From Christensenella sp. UBA6406 (GTDB lineage: Bacteria > Bacillota > Clostridia > Christensenellales > UBA1242), in assembly GCA_002438625.1 (NCBI GenBank), contig DJPS01000055.1, positions 1 through 42,365 of the forward strand: a DNA stretch of 42,365 nt, in the 5' to 3' direction. Shown here one piece after another: positions 25,761 through 34,927 of this stretch; within the stretch, counting starts at the first letter, position 1; each line of letters starts with the position of its first letter. A program made the position numbers and the translations under genes. The notes beneath the pieces are model-generated. The model had not been told where the DNA came from and did not search any database. It was given only the letters and a program-made list of their open reading frames with translations.

Positions 25761-25835
25761 TTTCCATCCCTTCCTTTGTAAATAAATAAAAACAAATTTG
25801 ACTTAATTTGATTTATTCTTTATAGAAAAATTAAA

Positions 25836-26975
25836 TTACTGATTTCTTTCCCTTTCGCAACCATTTTCCAAACACTTATTCAATGCAAGTTCAACACCAA
25901 AGGCACATAACTCATTGAAAGGCGTTTCCTTTTTGGCGTTAAGTGCATATTTTATTCGCTGTTTAAATTGACCATCATATCTCTCAAATACTCTTAAAAG
26001 TTCCCTATCGCAGGATAATTCATCATATCTTTTTATAAGTTCTTTAGCAAATTTGTATATCCCATATCTCTTCTCAAATTCATCCCTTGTATAATCTGCA
26101 ACTTGCAAAACCTTTAAATCGCTTTCAAGCGTATTTTCAAGTGCCATAATCTCATCAAACACATCAGCCCTAAACACTGCCAAAAGCGAATTTCTTGTTT
26201 CTTCACTTAAATCTTTACACCTGCTAAGTCTCATAAGTTCATCAAGCGTGCTTCTCCTTGCGTCTAACTCGTTCGCCCTAAAAAGATAATGAAAGCCAAA
26301 TCTCTCACCCTTAATGTAATTTTCATCAATCGCTAAACAACAACCTTTCATTAGCGAATATATATGCATCAACTCATAAAAAGGAGCAACTTCTTTTCCT
26401 TCAATTAAATCTTTCGCATATGCAAACTGATTTATATGCGTAAGTTCGTGCAAAATATTTTCAACTAAAAAGGCTGGCTCGCTATTTAATTTTTCCATTG
26501 CATAGGGATAAGTGATCTCCAACTTTCGGCTCGCATCCGTTTCCGCACCGCCCACCAAAACTCTTTGCACAAATTTTTCTATTTTCTTATCATTTTTTTT
26601 GAAATCACAACAAACCAACGGCTTAACACAAACTTCATTCCTTGGTGATGCTGACGCACAACAAGCTGAATAATCTAGGTCAAACCAATAAATTTCAGGT
26701 TCTTTTATATTCAACTTTTGACTATAATTAAATAAAACTTTTCTAAGATTTCTCCCTATATCATCATAGTCCGCCATACAAAACACTGAACTGACAAGTG
26801 CTTCAATAGAAGAAAGGTACACATCACAATCAAAATTATCATAATATACCTTTTTACAATCATTACGCTCTGATAACTCTTTAACTTTCTTTAATGTTCG
26901 CAAATTAATTTTTTCTTGCCCACCAAACGAATTAAAATCGCATGTAAAATCATAACAACCTTTTGAAAGTATCAT
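25836..26975 (-). CDS. Predicted zinc metalloprotein, HExxH paralog 3 of the cluster
   Basis: A 379-residue relative of the preceding gene. HELTH is at 176-180 in NILHELTHINQFAYAKDLI and ELDAR at 236-240, giving the same 60-residue spacing. The segment IMHIYSLM-type helix (ELMHIYSLMKGCC) following the motif aligns with the other copies. The N-terminal 100 residues differ from the other paralogs and are cysteine-rich, including YSACCAS and VCCDF. No export signal. It starts with ATG at 26975 behind a GGGGG stretch. It lies 155 bases after paralog 2. Most similar to paralog 4 around the motif (NILHEL). Confidence 0.75.
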   Translation of the reverse strand: MILSKGCYDFTCDFNSFGGQEKINLRTLKKVKELSERNDCKKVYYDNFDCDVYLSSIEALVSSVFCMADYDDIGRNLRKVLFNYSQKLNIKEPEIYWFDLDYSACCASASPRNEVCVKPLVCCDFKKNDKKIEKFVQRVLVGGAETDASRKLEITYPYAMEKLNSEPAFLVENILHELTHINQFAYAKDLIEGKEVAPFYELMHIYSLMKGCCLAIDENYIKGERFGFHYLFRANELDARRSTLDELMRLSRCKDLSEETRNSLLAVFRADVFDEIMALENTLESDLKVLQVADYTRDEFEKRYGIYKFAKELIKRYDELSCDRELLRVFERYDGQFKQRIKYALNAKKETPFNELCAFGVELALNKCLENGCERERNQ

Positions 26976-27130
26976 AATTTTTTGCCCCCACTTTATTTCT
27001 TTCTTTGTTTTTTTCTATTTATTTTACTTTTTAATTTGTTTAAATTTGCAAATCAAATATTTTTATTTATAATTTGCTTGTTTTGCTGATAAAAATCTAT
27101 TCCACACAACACTAAATTTATTTCAACAAA

Positions 27131-28432
27131 TTAAAATTCATAAACTGCATTTAATTTGTCTATTTTATTTATATTCTTTTGCTTTTCCGCTTTATCCTTG
27201 CTCGCCTTTCGCTCTTTTAACAATTTTTCATATTCTAACTTATACATATTTTCATAACTTTGCACTTCACTAGCATAATCATCTAAATTGATTGAATTTA
27301 ATTCATTGACTAAGAACCTAGCAAGAGGCAAATGTCCAAACGCTTTTTCAAACTCAAATTTTAAACTTGTCATTCTAAGTTTTGCAAACCCATAAAGTTT
27401 TTTATAATGCTCTCTTTGAATTAAAAAGTCATTCAACAAATATAACATATGTGCTTTTAATGCCTTTTTGTTATGTTCACTTACCCTTTCATCTTCAATT
27501 AAAGATTTTAAAAACACAAACTCGCTATGTCTTGCATCAATCTCTAAACTGTTGCTGTGATATGATGCAGATTCATATTCAAACCCACAAACACAACTTT
27601 CATCCGTGTAGTCTAAAAGTGCATTTCTCATAACTTCAGTTATTGCCATAACTTTAAATTTAGTTTCAACATTTTTTCCATTATAATAATCTCTAATTTT
27701 TGCAAATTGATAAAGATGCTGACACTCGTGCCTTACAGTTGTTAAATATTCTGGTTGCAAATATTTTTGTAATACATTTTTCTTTACACCCAAAATGGCA
27801 TTAACATTATTAAAAAATTCTTTGCTGAAATATGTTAAAAATAAAGCATTTTCATAACCTGTTTCACCATAAAGCGGTTCAGTTATCTCCATTGTGAATT
27901 CCTTTAACTCACTTCTTGAACACCTTTCCTTTATGTCTTTTGCATCTTGCTTTGCATAACTTAAATTAAAATCAGCAATCGCTTCATTTTCTATTTCTTC
28001 TTCATTTTCACAACCTTTGCACTCTACGGTCGGCAATTTTATTCCTATATAATCGCAAATATCATAGACAAAATCGCTTAGCAAAAACTGTGCATCTTCT
28101 TCACTTAATTTAGCAAACTTTGCCCTGTTTAATAAGAATGCAATTCTTTCAACCGCTTCACCACTTAATTTCTCTTGCGATTTTCCCACAATTTCACATT
28201 GATTACATAAGATTAAACCATCAAATGCTAGCGACAACAAATCAGACTTTAAAGATTCTTCCCTAACATCAAACTCTAAACAACAATCTTCATTGCTTTC
28301 TTCTTCGCAATCTTCCGCACTTTCCATATCATCCGCCAAATCATTTTGCCTTTGCTTTCTGCTTTTATAAGTTGAAGAATTATAATTTTTATAATAATTA
28401 TTTTCTGTTTTTAATCTTGCTAAATTTTCCAT
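27131..28432 (-). CDS. Predicted zinc metalloprotein, HExxH paralog 2 of the cluster
   Basis: The longest copy, 433 residues. HECQH is at 235-239 in TVRHECQHLYQFAKIRDYY and EIDAR at 297-301 (62 residues apart). The N-terminal 60 residues are an acidic, Glu/Asp/Cys-rich region absent from other copies, and the C-terminus is a Lys/Glu helix. The segment LLNRAKFAKLSEEDAQFLL (about 101-119) matches ILNRESFGRLSEDEQFKIF of paralog 1, so these two are the closest pair. No signal peptide. Ribosome binding site AGGTAGGA. It is 147 bases after paralog 1. Confidence 0.75.
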   Translation of the reverse strand: MENLARLKTENNYYKNYNSSTYKSRKQRQNDLADDMESAEDCEEESNEDCCLEFDVREESLKSDLLSLAFDGLILCNQCEIVGKSQEKLSGEAVERIAFLLNRAKFAKLSEEDAQFLLSDFVYDICDYIGIKLPTVECKGCENEEEIENEAIADFNLSYAKQDAKDIKERCSRSELKEFTMEITEPLYGETGYENALFLTYFSKEFFNNVNAILGVKKNVLQKYLQPEYLTTVRHECQHLYQFAKIRDYYNGKNVETKFKVMAITEVMRNALLDYTDESCVCGFEYESASYHSNSLEIDARHSEFVFLKSLIEDERVSEHNKKALKAHMLYLLNDFLIQREHYKKLYGFAKLRMTSLKFEFEKAFGHLPLARFLVNELNSINLDDYASEVQSYENMYKLEYEKLLKERKASKDKAEKQKNINKIDKLNAVYEF

Positions 28433-28579
28433 TTTTTATCCTACCTAAATATTTGCATCTTTATAATTTGAATAAATTAAATCACACTTTTTAAACTGCA
28501 TAAATTTAACAAAATGAATAAATTATTGTTTTATATTTTTATGCATTTTAAGCGGTTGTTTTACACTTGTTTCCGCTTT

Positions 28580-29656
28580 TTAAAGTTCCTTGCAAATCTC
28601 CTTGTTTCCATATTGTTCAAATGCTTTTATGCACATATCTTTTTGCCTATCTATTGACACATAAAATCTATCTAGATTACACATTTCAAATGCATTTAAA
28701 ATTTCTTGTGCAATAGGCACTTCGCCAAACAACTTTTTAAAATTTGCTTTTGTATTTTTTATATTTTGCTCAACTAATTTGCTAAACTTAACCTTATCTT
28801 CAAATTTAAAGTTATAATTAATATAATAAGTTGCAAATTTTTTTAACCTATCTTTTGTTTCCTTTGAAACCCTTTCATCACAAATAAGTTTTTTAATAAA
28901 ACTAAGTTCGCTAAGCCTTGCATCAACTTCAAATGGGTCAGTAAAATAACTAAGATTGCTATCATCTATATTTTTTACACCATTTACATTTTTATAGTCC
29001 ATTAAGGATAACTTCATTATGCTATATAATGCCATAATTTTATAGCGTTCTTCCACATCCCCTTGCCCAGTTAAGCAATTTTTAATTTTTGCAAACTGAA
29101 AGAAATGTTGATATTCGTGTCTCATTGATGAAACTATTGCATCATCTGTCATAACTTCTTGCAACTCTTTATCATTAAGTTTATATCTACGCTTAACTTG
29201 CGAATAATATTGATTAGAATAATAATAAAATGTTAAGTTATTATTTAACTGAGAAAAAGCATATTCCCCGTTATCTAAATTAGCAATTAAAAACTTCATT
29301 CTTTCTTCTTTACCCATAAACTTGCCAATTTGTACAAACTCAAACCCAGATAAATAAGATTGCAAATTATTCATATGGCACAATTTTAAATCTGCCTTTT
29401 CCACCCCAACATAGTCAGCCATTTCTTGCGAAAAATTATCAAAAATCTTAAACTGCTCATCTTCGCTCAAACGACCAAAACTCTCCCTATTTAAAATGCA
29501 TTCAAAATCATTTATCATTTCATCGCTTATTTCCACCGCACTCACGGGCGACAATGTTACCGTGCAATTATTGACATATGCACCAAACACTCCACCAACA
29601 CATTGTTTTTTTAATTCGTAATCATTTAACTCGCTTACGCTTTTTACCTTTGCCAT
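28580..29656 (-). CDS. Predicted zinc metalloprotein, HExxH paralog 1 of the cluster
   Basis: A 358-residue protein, first of the four. HEYQH is at 180-184 in SMRHEYQHFFQFAKIKN and EVDAR at 243-247, spacing 63. As in paralog 2, an N-terminal helical block (ILNRESFGRLSEDEQFKIF) precedes the catalytic block. No signal peptide or membrane helix; cytoplasmic. The gene begins 39 bases after tsaD on the same strand, so it very likely shares the prfB-tsaD transcript. The ribosome binding site is weak (GTGGG). Zinc binding and hydrolysis are predicted from motifs only. Confidence 0.75.
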   Translation of the reverse strand: MAKVKSVSELNDYELKKQCVGGVFGAYVNNCTVTLSPVSAVEISDEMINDFECILNRESFGRLSEDEQFKIFDNFSQEMADYVGVEKADLKLCHMNNLQSYLSGFEFVQIGKFMGKEERMKFLIANLDNGEYAFSQLNNNLTFYYYSNQYYSQVKRRYKLNDKELQEVMTDDAIVSSMRHEYQHFFQFAKIKNCLTGQGDVEERYKIMALYSIMKLSLMDYKNVNGVKNIDDSNLSYFTDPFEVDARLSELSFIKKLICDERVSKETKDRLKKFATYYINYNFKFEDKVKFSKLVEQNIKNTKANFKKLFGEVPIAQEILNAFEMCNLDRFYVSIDRQKDMCIKAFEQYGNKEICKEL

Positions 29657-29695
29657 ATTTTAAACCCACTTTTACTTTTTTAGTTTGATAGTTTC

Positions 29696-30763
29696 TTAAT
29701 TGCTGTAATTAATGTTTGCCCTTGCTGTTAGATTAATGTCCGCAAGCCCTTCGCCTGCCTTTAAACTAAAATAGCCGTAAGATGCAATCATTGCCCCGTT
29801 ATCCGTGCATAAAATTACATTAGGAGCATAAACAGTTATGCCATCCTTCTCCGCTTCCGCTTTAATAAATTCATATAAAAATCTATTTGCAGATACGCCA
29901 CCCGCAAGCACAATAGTGTTTAGCCCGCTTTCTTTGGTTGCCCTTATCACTTTGCTCGCAAGTTCCTTTGCAACTAAATGCTGAAAACTTGCACATATGT
30001 CCGCTTTTCTTATTTCTTCACCTTTTTGCTCCAAATGATTTACATAATTTATAACGGCAGTTTTTATTCCGCTAAAACTAAAATTTAAACTGTCCTTTGT
30101 GCCGTTTTGCCTTTTGAAAATTATGTTGTTTTGCCCTTCTTTTGCAAGTTTTTCAATCTTTGGTCCGCCTGGATAACCAAGCCCAATCACTCTTGCAACT
30201 TTATCAAACGCTTCACCAACGGCATCGTCCAATGTTTGCCCAAGTAGCATCAATTTATTATAATCATCTGCCCTAAAAATTGATGTGTGTGCACCACTCA
30301 TAACCATACATATAAAAGGCGGATTTAAATTTTTATTTGCAATATAATTTGCACTGATATGCCCCCTTATGTGATTAACCGCAATTAGTGGCACATCAAG
30401 TGAATATGCAAGTGCTTTTGCAAAACTGACACCAACAAACAACGCACCAATCAAACCCGCACCATATGTTACCGCCACCGCATCAATCTCGCTTGCCTTT
30501 ATGCCTGCTTCTTTCAACGCTTGCTTATAAACATTATCAATCGCTTGAATGTGATTTCTACTTGCAACTTCTGGCACAACACCACCAAACCTTGTATGAA
30601 TGTCAATTTGGCTTGCAATTACATTTGATAAAACTTCTCGCCCGTTCACAACAACAGAAATAGATGTTTCATCGCACGAACTTTCTATGCCAAGCACTGT
30701 AACTTTATCTTTATTTCTTAAATTTTCCAATTTGACTTTCATTCTATCAAAGTAATTGCTCAC
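29696..30763 (-). CDS. tsaD: tRNA N6-adenosine threonylcarbamoyltransferase TsaD
   Basis: Transfers the threonylcarbamoyl group to A37 of tRNAs that read ANN codons. The 355-residue protein shows LGIESSCDETSISVV near the N-terminus, the metal-binding His pair in VNHIRGHISANYI, and the phosphate loops SGAHTSIF and LAGGVSANRFLY. The start is GTG at 30763 behind AAGGAG/AAGGA; an ATG at 30742 (MKVKLENL) would shorten it to 348, nearer the usual 340, and remains possible. It lies between prfB and the first HExxH paralog. Confidence 0.95.
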   Translation of the reverse strand: MSNYFDRMKVKLENLRNKDKVTVLGIESSCDETSISVVVNGREVLSNVIASQIDIHTRFGGVVPEVASRNHIQAIDNVYKQALKEAGIKASEIDAVAVTYGAGLIGALFVGVSFAKALAYSLDVPLIAVNHIRGHISANYIANKNLNPPFICMVMSGAHTSIFRADDYNKLMLLGQTLDDAVGEAFDKVARVIGLGYPGGPKIEKLAKEGQNNIIFKRQNGTKDSLNFSFSGIKTAVINYVNHLEQKGEEIRKADICASFQHLVAKELASKVIRATKESGLNTIVLAGGVSANRFLYEFIKAEAEKDGITVYAPNVILCTDNGAMIASYGYFSLKAGEGLADINLTARANINYSN

Positions 30764-30877
30764 TTTTTCCTTATCTCCTTAATTGCTTTATCTTTTTATT
30801 TGATTAATAATTTTATTTCACTTTTAATTTTCCCGCAATTATATGTCTAAACTTATTTAGATAAAGCAACAAAAATT

Positions 30878-32002
30878 TTATTGTTTACTGCTGGTTTTCT
30901 TTAAATAATCTTCTATAAACGGCTGAATGTCGCCGTCCATAACCGCATTTATGTTTGCCGTTTCAAAATTTGTGCGATGGTCTTTTACAAGCGTGTAAGG
31001 GCAAAATACATAACTTCTTATTTGACTGCCCCACTCTATTTTCTTTATCTCGCCTTTTATCTCGTTTAACTTCGCTTGTTCTTCCTCTTCCTTTAATGTT
31101 AGCAATTTACTTTTTAAAATTTTCATTGCCATTTCTCTATTTTGTATTTGACTTCGCTCGTTTTGACAAGTTACAACAATGCCTGTTGCAAAATGAGTGA
31201 TTCTAACTGCACTGTCCGTTTTGTTAATGTGCTGTCCGCCCGCACCACTTGCCCTGTATGTGTCTACCCTTATCTCGTCTGGTCGCACTTCTATCTCAGC
31301 AATTTCATCATCAATCTCGGGCATAACTTCTACGCTGGCAAAACTTGTGTGCCTTCTTGCACCGCTATCAAACGGCGAAATTCTAACAAGCCTATGCACT
31401 CCCTTTTCCGCTTTCATATAGCCGTACGCATAATCGCCATCCAAACTGAATGTAACACTTTTAATGCCCGCAACATCGCCGTCTAGCATATCAAGCACTT
31501 TCATTTCAAAGCCATTTTTTTCGGCATACATTTGATACATCCTTAAAAGCATACTCGCCCAATCTTGCGCTTCCGTTCCGCCTGCACCTGCGTGGATTGT
31601 AACAATGGCGGGATTGTTATCGTATTTGCCATTTAAAAGAGATTGCAATTTCATTTTATCAATTTGTTCGCCAACTGCCTTTATCTCGGCATCTGCTTCA
31701 ACAATTAATGAGGCATCTTCATTAGATAATTCTAGCATAAGTGCAATATCTTTCATTTTAGAATCAACTTCACCCATTTCCTTAATCTTGCCTTCTAACT
31801 GACTTATCCGCTTTGATACGTGTTTAGCATTCTCTTGGTCTAGCCAAAAGTCCGCACTTTCTTGCTTTTGCTTCAATTCGCTAAGTTCCGCTTTTTTTGC
31901 ATCCATATTGAAACAACTCATTATATAATCAAAACTTTCCTTTGCTTCTTTCAACCTTTCATTAACCGAATCTTTTAAAAGTTCTAAATCTTTTTCTTCC
32001 AT
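30878..32002 (-). CDS. prfB: Peptide chain release factor 2, without programmed frameshift
   Basis: Reads stop codons UGA and UAA and triggers peptide release. The 374-residue protein has the stop-recognition tripeptide SPF (209-211) that marks RF2, and the GGQ loop (255-257) in RASGAGGQHINKTDSAV. In many bacteria prfB has an in-frame UGA near codon 25 that needs a +1 shift. Here the corresponding region (SFDYIMSCFNMDAKKAEL) is one uninterrupted frame, so that autoregulation is absent. The gene follows a phosphoesterase gene by 109 bases and precedes tsaD by 114. Confidence 0.96.
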   Translation of the reverse strand: MEEKDLELLKDSVNERLKEAKESFDYIMSCFNMDAKKAELSELKQKQESADFWLDQENAKHVSKRISQLEGKIKEMGEVDSKMKDIALMLELSNEDASLIVEADAEIKAVGEQIDKMKLQSLLNGKYDNNPAIVTIHAGAGGTEAQDWASMLLRMYQMYAEKNGFEMKVLDMLDGDVAGIKSVTFSLDGDYAYGYMKAEKGVHRLVRISPFDSGARRHTSFASVEVMPEIDDEIAEIEVRPDEIRVDTYRASGAGGQHINKTDSAVRITHFATGIVVTCQNERSQIQNREMAMKILKSKLLTLKEEEEQAKLNEIKGEIKKIEWGSQIRSYVFCPYTLVKDHRTNFETANINAVMDGDIQPFIEDYLKKTSSKQ

Positions 32003-32111
32003 TCTTCAATAAAAAATCCTTTCTTTATAAAAATTTAAATCAAATTGAATAAAATTAAATTAAATCAAATCAATATTGAAATAAATTAATTTATTTATTT
32101 CTCCTTTATGC

Positions 32112-32876
32112 TTATATTCGCATTTCTACATTTTCATCTCGCACATATGTTTTGGGTGCTGGGCAGAAAAATACTTGCATATCATCTAGCCTTAGCAAAT
32201 TAAGCCTGCCATTTTCTTTTGTAGATGCTCCACCATCAATGGATATCTTATGCTTTCCAAAAAGCACTTCGCCCGCCACCTTGTCGCCAGTTAGCAACTG
32301 AACTGTTGTGTGCCCGTGAATGACTGTGTAGCCATAAAACTCTCTATCTTCCAAAATAAATGGCTTTCTTATTCTTGTAAGTGTTTCCCTTGTTTGCTGT
32401 TCTATTGGCAAATCGTAATCTACACCTGCGTGGCATAAGAAGAACTTTCGCCCATTAACTTCCACCATTTTATATGATGGCAAATGCTTGATAAATGGCA
32501 AAATTTCATTTTTTAAAGTCTCGTATGTGCGTTCTTCGCCACATTCTCTTGCAACGCTTTTAATGCTTTCTGCTATCATATAAAAATTTTTTACATCACT
32601 AAGTTTTGCACAAGATAAACAAAAATCATATGTTGTTATCGGCATATTGCTAAATTCTTCTATAAAATTTTCCAAATTTTCTTCGTGGTTGCCAGCAAGC
32701 ATTGTAACATTATTATGCGTTTTAACAAAGGAAAATATTTTATAAAAATCCTTGCCCCTATCTGCTATATCTCCCAAAATATAAAGCCTATCATGCTCCC
32801 CAAAAGTCGCTTGTTTTAACACATTTAGCATTGCATTGAAGTCGCCGTGCAAATCGCTCATAACATATGTTGCCAT
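32112..32876 (-). CDS. Metallophosphoesterase (PP2A-like serine/threonine phosphatase or Ap4A hydrolase family)
   Basis: A 254-residue enzyme of the calcineurin-like fold. It carries the motifs SDLHG (7-11), GDIADRG (35-41), GNHEEN (62-67) and VIHGHT, which bind two metal ions. The arrangement matches bacterial PrpA/ApaH-type enzymes that dephosphorylate proteins or cleave Ap4A. I cannot tell which. It is the first gene of the presumed phosphoesterase-prfB-tsaD-HExxH transcription unit, with a promoter at 32933-32961. No membrane segment. Confidence 0.85.
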   Translation of the reverse strand: MATYVMSDLHGDFNAMLNVLKQATFGEHDRLYILGDIADRGKDFYKIFSFVKTHNNVTMLAGNHEENLENFIEEFSNMPITTYDFCLSCAKLSDVKNFYMIAESIKSVARECGEERTYETLKNEILPFIKHLPSYKMVEVNGRKFFLCHAGVDYDLPIEQQTRETLTRIRKPFILEDREFYGYTVIHGHTTVQLLTGDKVAGEVLFGKHKISIDGGASTKENGRLNLLRLDDMQVFFCPAPKTYVRDENVEMRI

Positions 32877-32932
32877 TAAACCAAAACTCCCTAAATTGCC
32901 CTTAATTTCTCTTTAAAATCTTTCTCCTATTT

Positions 32933-32961
32933 ATTATACCATATTTTGATATATTTTTCAA
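32933..32961 (-). promoter_or_regulatory. SigA promoter of the phosphoesterase-prfB-tsaD unit
   Basis: -35 TTGAAA (32961-32956), 17-base spacer, -10 TATAAT (32938-32933). Start near 32926. I found no strong terminator between here and the last HExxH paralog. Confidence 0.75.
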
Positions 32962-33080
32962 GTAGCAAAGCAAAATTTATCATAAATTTTTTGCATTTAT
33001 TTTTATTAAATTTTCTCATCTTTCTATGTCAAACAAACAAAAAAATGGCACACTTTTTCTCAATTTGAATTATTTTATAG

Positions 33081-33225
33081 TATAATAAAATAGGCTTAAA
33101 CAATTAAAGCACAATTTAAATTAATTTAAGCACAAACTAACAATGGAAAAATGGATGAAAATTTATAAAACACAAAAGAAAAAATAGCATAAAATTTTAA
33201 TTTATTTATGCTACATTTTTTGCTA
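33081..33225 (+). other. Possible small plus-strand transcript with a 14-codon ORF
   Basis: A TATAAT at 33081-33086 (no good -35) is followed by an ATG at 33143 opening MEKWMKIYKTQKKK, whose TAG stop (33185-33187) is the start of the terminator hairpin at 33185-33213 and a T-run. No ribosome binding site precedes the ATG. A small RNA or nothing at all are equally possible. Confidence 0.25.
33178..33213 (-). terminator. Rho-independent terminator of the SPOR-like gene (may serve both strands)
   Basis: TAGCATAAA (33185-33193) and TTTATGCTA (33205-33213) form a perfect nine-base stem with an 11-base loop. On the minus strand it is followed by six T. Confidence 0.75.
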
Positions 33226-33278
33226 TAACAATAAATTGCAAATCTAATTTATTTGCTTTATCAACTTTAATCGCCATG

Positions 33279-34121
33279 TTACAACTCGTAACGAGCAATA
33301 ACCAAATTAATGCAAGAATGCTTTATCAAACTTGCAAAGTTGCTATCTAGCATAAGCGGGTCAACCAAAATGTCAAGTTCACTGCTGATTATGTCTAACT
33401 TCTTTATAAGTTTCACAATCTCCGCATCATCACTCATAGATGAAAAAGTTGCAATAAATTTTTGATAATTCCTTTCAAATTCTTTCTGCAAATTAACAAG
33501 TTCTAATCTACACGCAGAAATTGTGGCAAGTTTATTATCGTATTTATTGCTAATTGCATAAAGTGATTGATACACCGCACTAAACGCAACTAGGCAGTTT
33601 GAAAATGTTTTGCTATCATCTTCACTAAGTTTATATGCATAGTTTTTTGCATCACACTCAAATGTTACAATGCTAGCATTCTCAAACCCCTGCCCCTTTA
33701 TCTTTTCGCACACACTCAACGCATCTTCCCTATTCTCATATGCATATAAAAGCACGCAATATTCGCCATTATGATTGTAAACATAGCCCGCACCGCCAAG
33801 CATCTTCAATTTGCCCGCTATCTCGCTTGCAAGTTCTATGCCAGAATACGAACCCGCACTTACCGCATAATAACTTACCTTATCCATTTTAAGCGTGTTC
33901 GCATTTGTCCCGCCATTCACCATAACAATATTCGCAACAACTCCACTTGTCATTGCACATATCGCAATAAAAAAGAAAACAAATAAAAGCGGAAAAATAA
34001 TCTTTCGCTTTTTTCTAAAATTGATTTTTGATTTCTTAAATTTATATGCAACACCATAAACATCCGCATCACCTTCAAAAATTTGCTCCCTTCGCCATTT
34101 GTTGTTGTCATCATTATTCAT
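33279..34121 (-). CDS. Single-pass membrane protein with a SPOR-like domain
   Basis: A 280-residue protein: a charged cytoplasmic N-terminus with a basic KKRKIIF, one membrane helix (about 41-68), then an outside part. Residues about 82-152 (YYAVSAGSYSG, then ENREDALSVCEKIKGQGF) have the rhythm of a SPOR domain, which binds denuded peptidoglycan glycans at division or sporulation septa. The remaining 130 residues are helical. A role at the septum or in sporulation is inferred from the domain. Promoter at 34150-34178; GGGGG ribosome binding site. Divergent from groES. Confidence 0.65.
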   Translation of the reverse strand: MNNDDNNKWRREQIFEGDADVYGVAYKFKKSKINFRKKRKIIFPLLFVFFFIAICAMTSGVVANIVMVNGGTNANTLKMDKVSYYAVSAGSYSGIELASEIAGKLKMLGGAGYVYNHNGEYCVLLYAYENREDALSVCEKIKGQGFENASIVTFECDAKNYAYKLSEDDSKTFSNCLVAFSAVYQSLYAISNKYDNKLATISACRLELVNLQKEFERNYQKFIATFSSMSDDAEIVKLIKKLDIISSELDILVDPLMLDSNFASLIKHSCINLVIARYEL

Positions 34122-34149
34122 TTTAGAAGTCCCCCAAAATAAAATGCAA

Positions 34150-34178
34150 TTAATAAATGCAAATTAAATATGTATCAA
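34150..34178 (-). promoter_or_regulatory. Candidate promoter of the SPOR-like gene
   Basis: -35 TTGATA (34178-34173), 17-base spacer, -10 TATTAA (34155-34150). Start near 34143. Confidence 0.5.
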
Positions 34179-34263
34179 TTTATTTTATGCACCCCATTTT
34201 CCATTAATTACTAAAAAATTGTGTAAAGCATTTAAATATGCTAAAAGCCGACTTATTTAACAA

Positions 34264-34293
34264 ATGACAAACTTGCCACCAATTTGCTATGAT
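34264..34293 (+). promoter_or_regulatory. Candidate promoter of groES-groEL; no CIRCE element
   Basis: -35 ATGACA (34264-34269), 18-base spacer, -10 TATGAT (34288-34293). I looked for the HrcA operator CIRCE (TTAGCACTC-N9-GAGTGCTAA) in 34122-34362 and found none. Confidence 0.4.
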
Positions 34294-34362
34294 TAATCTA
34301 TACCTAACAAAAAGGCAAAATAATAAAAATTAAAAAATTATATAAGGAGAAAAAATAAAAAT

Positions 34363-34680
34363 ATGAAACTTATTCCATTATTTGATAAAATTATTGTAAA
34401 AGAAATAAAGCCAAAGGAAAACAAAACAAAAAGTGGCATAATCTTGCCAACTTCTGTAAAAGAGCAACCCGTTGAAGCCAAAGTTGTGGCAATAGGTCAA
34501 GGCGGAAAATTAGATGGAAACGAAATAGAAATGCAAATTGCAGTGGGCGACATCGTTCTATTCCACAAATTTTCATCAGCCGAGTTCTTTTATGAAAATG
34601 AAGAATATTTAATTCTTCGCCAAGTTGATGTGTTATGCAAATTAGATAAAGAAACAAACGCCACAACAAAGGCAAAATAA
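34363..34680 (+). CDS. groES: Co-chaperonin GroES
   Basis: The lid of the GroEL folding chamber. The 105-residue protein begins MKLIPLFDKIIVKEIKPKE and contains the mobile loop KTKSGIILPTSVKEQP and the GDIVLFHKF strand. It is about ten residues longer than usual, with a hydrophilic tail ending TNATTKAK. Start has AAGGAG about 13 bases upstream, and the gene is followed by groEL after 247 AT-rich bases. Confidence 0.95.
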   Translation: MKLIPLFDKIIVKEIKPKENKTKSGIILPTSVKEQPVEAKVVAIGQGGKLDGNEIEMQIAVGDIVLFHKFSSAEFFYENEEYLILRQVDVLCKLDKETNATTKAK

Positions 34681-34927
34681 AAAGACAAAAATGCAAAATA
34701 AAATTAAAATAGATAAAAAATCAATAAAATAAAATAAAAAAATTAAAGATTGATTAAGTAATTTAAAATTAAATAAAAGCAAAACAAATATAAAAATAAA
34801 ATGTAAATCAATTTAATTAAAATGCATAAATAAATTGCATTATTTAAAATGAAAAATAAAATTTAAATTTAAATAGAAAAAATAAAACAAAGAAAATAAC
34901 ACAACATAAAGGAGAAATAAGAAACAT

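Noticed and set aside
34227..34242. Inverted repeat AGCAT-TTAAAT-ATGCT upstream of groES, as a heat-shock operator
   Set aside because: Arms of only five bases are expected by chance at this composition, and it does not match CIRCE.
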